From: Diabrotica undecimpunctata
Taxonomy: Eukaryota; Arthropoda; Insecta; Coleoptera; Chrysomelidae
Direction of reading: 5' to 3'
Assembly (NCBI RefSeq): GCF_040954645.1
Contig: NC_092807.1
Location: forward strand, 29,133,054-29,197,053
DNA length: 64,000 nt
Part shown: positions 55,845 through 64,000 of the stretch, piece after piece
Position numbering within the stretch: the stretch's first letter is position 1
How the letters are laid out: each line of letters begins with the position of its first letter
Position numbers and translations under genes: made by a program
Notes under the pieces: model-generated
What the model was told of the DNA's origin: nothing
Seen by the model: only the letters and a program-made list of their open reading frames with translations
Database searches by the model: none

Positions 55845-56532
55845 CAGGGATGAGTGCCTTAAGAACCGGCAAAATAACGCAAAAGATAGAAAACATAATA
55901 CGTTGTGAAATAAAAAGAGATGAAAGTAGTAGAGGTGAGAAATTATCGACATAAACCTATAATTTACTTTCCACTACATTAGATCTATCGAAAGTTTCCC
56001 ACCTTCAGACGTTAGCTTATGAGCTGGTTGACTTCAGTCATAGTAATACGTATCACGTAATGTAAGTATAAACAGTTTAAGTACAGTTAAGAACAGTTTA
56101 ATTTTTATCCAAAATTAAAGTATTGATCAATAATAAACTGTGATTTGAGACGTTGCATACACTCTTCTCAATACAGAATTATGACAGCTTGTTATTCTGT
56201 ATTCGTCAACACAGAATTAATTATCAAATTACTACTAATTAAACTGTTTACTTACATTTGTTTTATTGCCTTCAATCAGTTTTTACTTTATGCGAAATTT
56301 AAAAAACGTTAATGTTCGACGTCATACTTGTAATATTATGACTGAAGTCAACTAGCTCATAAGCTAACGTCTAAAGGTGGGAAACTATCGATAGTCGTAA
56401 TGTAATGTAATGTAAATTAGAGGTTTCTATCGATAATTTCCCACCTCTACTACTTTCATCTCTTTTTATTTCACAACGTAATGTTTTCTATCTTTTGCGT
56501 TATTTTGCCGGTTCTTAAGGCACTATACTCTG
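55845..56532. mobile_element. Fold-back MITE with ~195 bp inverted arms
   Basis: Left arm 55853-56047 and right arm 56334-56524 are reverse complements, beginning AGTGCCTTAAGAACCGGC. A second inverted block continues inside (TGTAAGTATAAACAGTTTA at about 56060 against TTAAACTGTTTACTTACA near 56243). The ends read CAGGGATG on the left and, inverted, CAGAGTAT on the right, reminiscent of CAGRG hAT termini, but no 8 bp target duplication was seen. No coding capacity. Confidence 0.88.
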
Positions 56533-57237
56533 GATCTGCTCAGATCTAGAAACATAAGTAATCGTAGAACATTTTCTATTTTTCAGCTATTACGCAACTG
56601 CATTTTCTGCGTAAATCCCGTTTAATATGTATAAAACTTGCGCCTAGGAATAAACTTTTTATTACAAAACCAGCCACTTAAAAGATATTTTAATTAAGTT
56701 TAGTAATTAGAACATACTGAAGTGCTTTACGAAGCAAGGATCAAGGGCATTTTAATGCGCCCGCAAAATAGCTTCTGTTCGGCTATAAACCTTCAACTTA
56801 ATTTTTTGCTTCTGTTCTTTCGTCGGTTAAGATTAATCTTTGAAAAGTGGATTCGCTTTTTAATTTAAAAAAAAAATCTTTTATGTAATTAAAATATTCA
56901 AAAACAACAAGGGCGGAAACTTTTTAGGGCTTAATAAATTGAGAGGATTGAGTTCTACCTTGTTCCCTCATTCTTTTATGTTTGTACAGTCAACCTTATA
57001 TAAATCTGTTAAGGGGACCTATGCTTATGCTAGCCTTGAGGTGTAATTTATTTTTTTGTTTGATATCATAGAAATTCGAAAATATATAAAACAAAAATCT
57101 CGTTTTAATTTATTTTATAAGCAAGGACATTTCTTTTCTTTTAAAATAATAAAGAGGGAGATCGAAACGGTTGAATATTTTACTAATGAAAAAGACGTTC
57201 CTCTTTAAATCCCATTGTAAATACTCTTGTTAGGCTA
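56533..57237. other. Spacer, nothing recognised
   Basis: No supported feature; TA target of the next element is at 57239-57240. Confidence 0.45.
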
Positions 57238-57647
57238 CTATAGTCCTTTTCCATCATATTGATAGCACATTATGTATGCAAATCCTCAACAGGTCAAAAA
57301 ACCATAGGCGTCACCCAATACTTGTTTTGAAATAAATAAAAAAAATTCCACTAATCTCACTATACCTTTTTTGTGCATTAATGTAAACAGTAATTTAAAG
57401 GTGATTATTGTTTTCTATACAAGTTATCGCTTGACACAAAAAGAATACCTTCTTTGAACGATTACCTGGAATTACTGATAAGGCTTGACTAATGATAGTT
57501 TAAGTAGTTTTTATGCCACATTACAGCTTATGCCAATAATATAAATTAGAAATTGTTTGCATCTTCCATTTAGTTTGTAGATGTACATTGTTCATGTCTT
57601 ACCTACCTACGTTTTTGGTGTCGATATTTTGTTATTTTCATTTAAAA

Positions 57648-59047
57648 ATGACGTCGACAACAGGTTTTATCCCGGTTAAGTGTAGTTTTAAAGGTGCCTT
57701 CAGTCTAAGAGAGAAAAATATAATATTAAATGTACACGATGCACTTGTACATCAACGCCCTTTAAGTAATGTTCGTGAAATCGTTAACATGTGTTCAACT
57801 ATGACAGGGGTTGGAGAAGCAACAATTCATAGATTCCTAAAAGAAACAAAAGGAGGAACTGTTTCATCTCCCAAGAAGAGTGGGGGGAGTAAACCCTTGG
57901 AAATTGAAGAAATACATAAAAACATGATAAGACGCAGCGTCCACTCATTTTTTTTAACAAAGAATTTCCAAAATTGGACAAAATCCAAACATTAATTAGA
58001 GAAAACGAAGAGTTACCAATCATAAGCAACAAGAAATTATGGGGACTATTAAGAGAGATGGGATCTCGTGGGCAAAAGAATAGAAGAAAATCCGTTTTAA
58101 TGGAAAAATATTACATTGTATGTTGGAAACGAGATTATCTAAGAACTATTAAAAAGTACCGAGAAGAAGGGAAAACAATTTTTTATTTGGACGAGACTTG
58201 GCTAAATGAAGGTCATACTGTACTATATCTATGGGTTGATACAAATGTGAAAAGTTCCCGTCAGGCATTCATTGAAGGTGTATCTACTGGAATAAACAAT
58301 ATTCCCGTTGGAAAAGTACGCAGACTCATAATAACCCATATTGGAAACGAATACGGTTTTGTCAATGGTGTATTATTAAGTTTTGCCTCAAAATCAACCA
58401 AAGATTACCACGAGGAAATGACTGCTGACGTTTTTGAAGAATATTTTGAGCAAATGTTAGATTTAATTCCAAAAAATTCTGTCATAGTCCTGGATAATGC
58501 TAGTTACCATAGCAGAAGCTAGCTGCTATGCTAGCTTCTGCTAGCAAGACTAGCAGAAAAATTACCAACAACGGCATGGAAAAAAGGAGAGATAATCGAA
58601 TAGTTGGATAAACACGCAATTGAGTACAAGGGGAATTTGACAAAAAAGGAATTATTACCTATTGTAAGGCAACATAAAGCAGCTTATAAAAAATATATAA
58701 TTGATGAAATGGCATTAAACTGTGATGTAATTATTTTACGTTTACCCCCATACCACTGTGATCTAAATCCGATAGAAAATATATGGTCTCAAGTAAAGGG
58801 TGAAGTCGGACGCAACAACAAAACTTTTAAATTAGAAGACTTACAACAATTATTAGAACATTCCCTATCAAAAGTATCTTCAGAAAATTGGAAAAATGCT
58901 GTTAGTCATGATCACAAGGAAGAAAATAAAATGTGGAATTTGGATAATATGACTGATGCAATGCTGGAACCGGTAATAATTAACATTAGTGTTGAAGATT
59001 CCTTAGATTCTGAAGAAAGCAGTGAATCTGAAATGGAATTTGATTAA
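57648..59047 (+). pseudogene. Tc1/mariner-like transposase with wide D-D spacing, copy 2
   Basis: I prefer the Met at 57648 (MTSTTGFIPVKCSFKG) over 57588, since the upstream part is hydrophobic and absent from copy 1. Order: HTH (MTGVGEATIHRFLKE), a second DNA-binding part, FYLDETWLNEGHT (first Asp), VRRLIITHIGNEYGFVNGVL, DYHEEMTADVFEEYFEQML, SVIVLDNASYHSR (second Asp, 58493-58495) and LRLPPYHCDLNPIENIW (third Asp, 58760-58762), then an acidic Ser-rich tail. Leaving out the 33 bp insertion, 77 residues lie between the last two Asp, far more than the usual 34-41. Three lesions: one T lost in the run at 57948-57955, the 33 bp insertion (58517-58549) with a TAG, and TAG for Trp near 58601. Confidence 0.9.
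58517..58549. repeat. 33 bp palindromic micro-insertion in the transposase
   Basis: GCAGAAGCTAGC (58512-58523) and GCTAGCTTCTGC (58530-58541) form a perfect 12 bp stem with a 6 bp loop. Removing 58517-58549 joins NASYHSR to LAEKLPTTAW in frame as in copy 1. The inserted bases are built from local sequence (CTAGCAGA words). Confidence 0.8.
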
Positions 59048-59435
59048 AATAATATTAATTTTTACGGCCACAAATTATTTTATTTATAACCAACAAAATA
59101 AACATCTTACATTTCTTGCAAATTCATTAGTACCTGTTAATCTCCATCACTCCGACACTGGCAACTTTATTTAGGGATTAGTAACCCTCAAAACTATTGT
59201 ATTCTATTCTGCTTCGACCTTTATACCTGGTGGTCATACTCAATTTAAAATTGTCTTCCTATATACTTCTGTAAACTTGTTGACAAATATCTATTTTTTA
59301 TTGAGTCACCCGTATCAACAGTTTAGGGATTTGCATACATAATGTGCTATCAATATGATGGAAATGGACTATAGGAGATATTTTCGTCATAAATACTTTT
59401 ATAAGTATATATTTTTATATAAAATCTGTGACCGA

Positions 59436-60000
59436 TAAGGTGAAGGATACAGATATTAAAATATTACTGACAGATCTAAATGTCAAGGTTGGTGAAAAGA
59501 AAGAAGAAAATATTGTAGAACAGTTTGGTCTTGGTGAACGCGACGATAGAAGGGACCGACTTGTAGAATTCTGTGAATAAGTAAATATAAGTAAACATGT
59601 ATTATTACGAGCCCCTTTCTTAAAATGCCGCAAATGAGACCTTACATTTAGAAAACTCCACCAAATGGTCCTGTAACAATCAGGAGAAATCAAAAAGTGA
59701 TGTCCTTCGGATCATATTCTCTTGTCGGTGATTTGGAACAAAGATCAAAGAAATAAAGCCTCAAACCAATAGCAGATTCGAAGTCAACTCCCATTTGCTT
59801 TCATCTTCCACTTGCGACTCGTTTGCAGAATAAGTTTTAATAAGACAAAGAGTTTCACTATATTAAAGAACACTGACAACATTATTTTTAAAACTCTAAT
59901 AAACAAGACGAGATGGCAACTGGGCATCGGAAGTGCTAAGTATGATTATAAAGTAAAGGACAAAAAAACAAGTGTAAATCCACTGCAAAAAAGTAATATT
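59436..60000 (+). pseudogene. RTE-like LINE endonuclease fragment
   Basis: The plus strand reads DTDIKILLTDLNVKVGEKKE then ENIVEQFGLGERDDRRDRLV and EFCE, matching the RTE endonuclease segment where relatives have MGDFNAKVG (here TDLNVKVG). After frameshifts, pieces such as FLKMP and KTPPNGP continue the domain. The remaining frame to 60009 is uncertain. It lies about 65 bp right of the transposon end. Confidence 0.65.
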
Positions 60001-60011
60001 CGGAGTAAATA

Positions 60012-61455
60012 ACAACATTGATAGTTAGACTTAAGCAAATATACAAAAAAAGTAAAATTTATGGGCATAAATATACACAAATTCACTCAAAAATATCCAT
60101 TTTTTTAGAAAATATGAATAGCGTCAATGGAGACATATTTAATATTAGTATATTAATTAACATTTATTTTAATAATTGGTAAATAATATAAATAAATTTA
60201 AATACTAATAAGGTAATTGTAATGTATTCATTAATTGTAAAGAAAGTAGTAAAAAAGTAAAATATTGTATTCCATAAAATTATAGTAACAATAAATGACC
60301 AAATGTTTTTTAAAATATTTCAATAAAAACTTATGGCTTGTATATGTGTACTTATATTTAAATGACAAGCCACACATGGGTTCAAAAAGAGTAGATGCTA
60401 TGCTAAGAGTAAAAAAAAATTTTTCAGCCCTTTGTTAATAGATGGCGCGATAAACCTATGGTAACACTGTAACGATAAGACTAAATAAGACTACCCAAGA
60501 GAATTGAAATATTATTATAAAATAATACCTCAATCAACCATGGGAGCTTATCGTCTATGCTTCGCCTAGCTCAGTCTCTTAAGTGTGAATCCGTGTTGTC
60601 CTAAACTATGAATAATTAAACAATGAACATTTATCTGGTAACAAATAAATATAAATAAAATAAATATATAAAAATACAAATAAAAAAATAATAATATTTT
60701 AATAGCAAAAACAACCCTGCCTAATGCTTTATATTAAATAAATTTGTAATTAATACTTGGCATCGATGGGCTGCTCGCTTCTAAATATATGTGCTATATG
60801 GCCTCCAGACCACGTGGTTAGGTCCTTCAGAGCATGTGGTTAGGTCCTCCAGAGCATGTGGGTAGGCATTACATACAGCTGCAGTTGATTAGTCTCATAA
60901 ATTCCATATTATTCCATAAGATATTCCATAGAATTTCAATAAATTATCCAATAAACTCTCCAAAAAATTTTCCAATAAAGCCAATAAACTGAAGAGAATT
61001 CTGCAGACCATAAAATGAACCTTATCATAATTTCTGCCTTCTTTTTTAAATTTTAATTACAGATAAAAAAGGATATTCCACAACGAAAGGTGATTTACAA
61101 AAGGTACGGAGAGATTAAAATGAAGTTTAGCACAGATGTCATAGGACGTATGCCTATAATGGAATTAGCTCTTCTGTCAACATAGAACAGAATATTATAG
61201 TCTACCCGACAGAAAGAGAGAGGGTGAATATGTATTATACGGGACAGAATGAGAAAGAGAAAAGATAGAGAGATAGAGGGCGCCAACTACTTTTTGAAGA
61301 AAAAATAGTAAAAAAGAAACTGAAGGTAAAGGAATTGATAAATTAATACAGAAATTAAAATATAATAATTATTAAAATATAAATTAATAAAGATATGACG
61401 TTTATAACGTTGCAACACTATTGCATAGGTCTAATTTGTCTTAGTGTCTACTTGA
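60012..61455. other. Spacer with a 22 bp tandem repeat
   Basis: GTGGTTAGGTCCTCCAGAGC-type units of 22 bp lie at 60814-60835 and 60836-60857 with a partial third. At about 60895-60985 there is AT-rich simple-sequence DNA with repeated TTCCATA/TCCAATAAA words. No gene signal. Confidence 0.5.
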
Positions 61456-61459
61456 CATA

Positions 61460-62370
61460 ATGACAAGCCTCAGCAAAATGGCAAACATGGACGGAAACGA
61501 TTCAGATATTTCTGTGAGTTTTGACGATTTAAGTAAGAAAAATAATTTAAAAAAGTTGAGTCGACGTTTGATGACAGTGACCGTGATCCTTACTATATAT
61601 AACCTAGAAGTGACTCAAATGATGAAAATACAACGATATGTAATTTTTTGTCAAATGTGGCTTGTCACAATATTATCATTCAAGATTAAAGTATGATTGT
61701 AGTGGCTTGTGACATGACTTGTAATATTATTGCATTTTGTTGTAGGATAATAAACAAGGTCTGTAAAGAAAAAGGACAAAACCAAACACACCCGACAAAA
61801 CTCCAACAAGTCGATGAAGACAAAGAAATAAGCACTGTTATTCAAGATCAAAAAGAAAAATTCGACGAAATTTAGGGCAACCATATGTAAGCCACAAAAC
61901 AAAAAAAAGTGCCTGGTCGAGAATTGGGACCGCCTTTTAGTTGCACTAAGAAGTGTAGGGAAAAGCTTTAGAGCCACGTGAGCAATATTTTTAACGAGTT
62001 TTCTAACCTTGGTTCATGGGAGTTACAAAATGCCACTTATTTGGATGCATAGATATTGTTAAGAAGAAAAGATTCTATTAAAAGAAGCAAAACCATCAAG
62101 AATCGCATAGAAAGAGCAATGCAGTCTACTTTATTAATGTTAATTGTGAAACTACACATTTCTGTAAAACAGAATTTTTATTTTATCCACGGACTTAAGA
62201 TTTAGATTTAATATCCAAGAGATAACAGAGGAATGCATACAAACCGTGTGAACATAATATCTGATTATAGACATATCATACAAATACACTGGTATAGTAT
62301 ACTTATCATTGGTTATTTATCGATAAACCTGCAGTATTTAGTCTATTTGTATAATAAATATATAGCTACA
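61460..62370 (+). pseudogene. DUF7869-like family remnant, N-terminal part
   Basis: An acidic, Ser-rich start (MDGNDSDISVSFDDLS) is followed, after frame changes and a possible intron ending TTTTGTTGTAG at about 61744, by KVPGRELGPPFSCTKKCREK (about 61900-61960), then NLGSWELQNA and RNRGMHTNRVN. The pattern P-x-R-x-L-x-P-P-x-x-x-x-C-x-x-x-C then F-x-x-[FY]-W-x-L-G matches the N-terminal Cys region of the same family as 52900-54330. Stops are frequent. Its C-terminal half is not found. Confidence 0.5.
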
Positions 62371-62379
62371 ATAATAGTG

Positions 62380-62901
62380 CAATGAATTAAGTTAGTTTGG
62401 GTTAAGGTTAAGGATAAAAAATATTTCAATTAACAGCAGCTTTAAATATATACCGCATTACGTTTATGGGATGAGGTGTTACAATGCTGGTCAATAGAAA
62501 AGAGAGGGAGAAAAAATAAAACTTACCGATTTGCCGCACGTTTTACAAAATTAAAAGCTAAACTCAGATACAATAACCAACTGTACAACTGATAATCATT
62601 TATTAAACAAAGAAAAAATGTTACGGATTTTCCAATAGTTAAGCCGCGATCAGGTACATTTTCCAAAAAATGTATTTTGAACAAACCATTGATACAGCTT
62701 ATTTCAAATAAAGTGGCGAGCCCTTTCACGAAATAGTTAATCGCGCAGCAATAGAATATCTATGATCAGACCCATGCAGTGGCGTTGCAATAATAAACAA
62801 ATTAAATTATTTGAAATCGCACTAATTAAAAAATTATTATTCACTTAAATAATAAATGGAGTTTGATTGTACACAGATTGTTTTTTAGATACCAAACTTT
62901 T
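62380..62901. other. Spacer, nothing recognised
   Basis: AT-rich; no supported feature. Confidence 0.45.
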
Positions 62902-62913
62902 TGTTTGTTATAA
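62902..62913. repeat. Target-site duplication, left
   Basis: TGTTTGTTATAA, identical to 63897-63908. Confidence 0.85.
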
Positions 62914-63896
62914 TATATATATATACAAGGATTTCCACAGTTTTCACTGTATTCCTTCACTCAACCGTTTTCTCCAATTTTTCCTGTTTAGCCAGTCCCC
63001 TTCCTGTAGGTTTCTTTTACTCATTGCTTCGTCCACTTCATCTCTGAAAGATCTTCGGGGTCTGCCTCTCTTTCTTCTTCCTATCAGGCTCCACTCTGTT
63101 ATTCTATTTATCCACCGATTTTGGTCTGCTCTTCTGACATGTCCGTACCAGGTTAACCTCTTCTGTTCGATGTAGTCTATTATGTCGGAGTTCATTCCCA
63201 TTCTCCTCTTAATCTCCATGTTATTTATTCTATCTCTTCTTGTTACTCTGCAGCTTCTCCTGAGAGGAATTCCATCTCTGTTGCTCTTATGCTCTTGTTT
63301 TCATGCTGATGTTCTTATCCCATAGTACCGGGTTCAATTTTCGTATGCAGTCTCTTGTTTGTCCTAGTCTATTTTTTATATCTTCCTCCGTTGTTCCTTT
63401 GTTTGATATTATGAAACCTAAATACTTATACTTGTCTGTTCCTTTGATTTGTTTACCTTCGTCTATTTCCAGCTGTTTTATTTCTGTGTTCTCCGTTGTT
63501 AGGTATTCAGTTTTCTTTAGGTTTATTTCCATCCCATTTTTTTGTATATTCCTGCTCCAGTTTTCTCATCATAAAACTGAGGTTATCCTCGTCTTGTGGG
63601 ATAACTATTTGGTCGTCGGCAAAACTTAGCGTATATAGATATTCGTTCCTTACTGGTATACCCATTCCTTCGCACTTTCTTTTCCATGGTTTCAGGGTTT
63701 TTTCCAGCAATATTTTGAACAGGGTGGGGGATGTGGAGCAACCCTGTAGTAGTCCCTTTGTCGTCTTAAATAGACTGCATATTCTATTGCCCGTTTTGAT
63801 AGCTACTTCGTTATTCTTGTAGAGTGCTTTTACCGCGTTTATTAATCTTCATGGAACTTCGATGTCTTCCATTGCTATTTGTGCATATTTGTAACA
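62914..63896 (-). mobile_element. 5'-truncated RTE-like LINE with TA tail and 12 bp TSD
   Basis: A 983 bp insert between identical 12 bp flanks. Read on the minus strand it begins inside reverse transcriptase and ends with a TA-repeat tail at 62914-62925. Reading: INAVKALYKNNEVAIKTGN, TTKGLLQGCSTSPTLFKILL (about 63770-63715) and LSFADDQIVIPQDEDNL (about 63620, catalytic FADD intact), then YKYLGFIISNKGTTEEDIKN, KRLTWYGHVRRADQNRWINR, RRKRGRPRRSFRDEVDEAM and a terminal RLSEGIQ. Two or more frameshifts. Confidence 0.9.
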
Positions 63897-63908
63897 TGTT
63901 TGTTATAA
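63897..63908. repeat. Target-site duplication, right
   Basis: TGTTTGTTATAA, matching 62902-62913. Confidence 0.85.
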
Positions 63909-64000
63909 CACCATCTTTAATAATTGATACTTTATAAAGTTTGGTGAAAGTTAATTTCTAATTTAGTATCAGTAATCTTAGTAATTATAAAGTCATTATT

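Larger units (their letters stand above)
57241..59371 (+). mobile_element. Tc1/mariner-like transposon with both termini (2131 bp)
   Basis: The left terminus TAGTCCTTTTCCATCATATT then GATAGCACATTATGTATGC is matched inverted at the right end (GCATACATAATGTGCTATCA then ATATGATGGAAATGGACTA) with one mismatch in about 46 bp. TA lies immediately outside both ends (57239-57240 and 59372-59373), the Tc1/mariner target duplication. The transposase gene is internal. This is the best-preserved DNA transposon of the window. Confidence 0.93.

Noticed and set aside
55666..55908. 80-codon plus-strand frame
   Set aside because: Its second half lies in the fold-back MITE arm and the first half has no domain.
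60814..60870. 22 bp repeat considered as part of a tRNA-derived SINE
   Set aside because: No A or B box arrangement could be found around it; only a short tandem repeat is supported.
61651..61977. 108-codon minus-strand frame
   Set aside because: Antisense to the DUF7869-like remnant and AT-driven hydrophobic; a shadow.

Overview
This is a 64 kb stretch of AT-rich eukaryotic DNA from a repeat-dense animal genome, most likely an insect and plausibly a beetle. That guess rests on the mix of element families seen (RTE-, R1-, jockey- and I-like LINEs, Penelope-like elements, piggyBac, hAT, Tigger/pogo and Tc1/mariner relatives), not on a diagnostic host gene. I found no convincing intact host gene, no tRNA, no CRISPR array and no bacterial-type operon. 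Nearly every coding signal is a mobile-element remnant carrying stops, frameshifts or truncations.

Layout. Positions 1-6219 are a satellite array with two monomer lengths (about 320 and about 475 bp). From 6220 to 9742 come an RTE-like endonuclease fragment, a TA microsatellite and a broken piggyBac transposase. From 10080 to 16757 lies a nested LINE complex: an I-like ORF1 (+) split by a TA-tailed retroposon, then an antisense I/jockey-like LINE (-) split by an RTE-like LINE (+) with a 15 bp target-site duplication and by a MITE. From 16880 to 20139 is a mosaic of Penelope-like (PLE) and piggyBac pieces separated by TA microsatellites. From 21990 to 29680 there are a Tc1-type MITE, a partial 5S rRNA copy, LINE fragments and TIR-bounded DNA elements. 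From 31080 to 34140 is an R1-like LINE (-) interrupted by an RTE 3' end. From 36149 to 38519 are a Tigger/pogo transposase with a possible 41 nt intron, a tandem-duplicated LINE tail and a LINE C-terminus. From 39825 to 43091 is a full-length but decayed RTE LINE bounded by a 12 bp duplication, itself hit by a 262 bp PLE-like insertion. From 43482 to 49121 are a poly(A)-tailed retrocopy, a hAT element loaded with LINE pieces, a hairpin plus PLE end, a jockey LINE and a THAP-coding segment between short inverted repeats. From 49452 to 59371 are two related Tc1/mariner-like transposases with an unusually wide gap between the second and third acidic residues (one in an element with both termini), a pseudogene of an uncharacterised multicopy insect protein family (DUF7869-like), and a fold-back MITE. 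From 59436 to 63896 are an RTE endonuclease fragment, another DUF7869-like remnant and a 5'-truncated RTE LINE with a 12 bp duplication.

The most interesting signals are: three separate remnants of the DUF7869-like family, with spaced acidic motifs that would fit an RNase H-fold recombinase; six hammerhead-ribozyme-like cores, all in PLE-type sequence; several insertions whose removal restores the host element's reading frame; and the wide-spaced Tc1/mariner elements. All family assignments are by eye from remembered family motifs; no database search was run.
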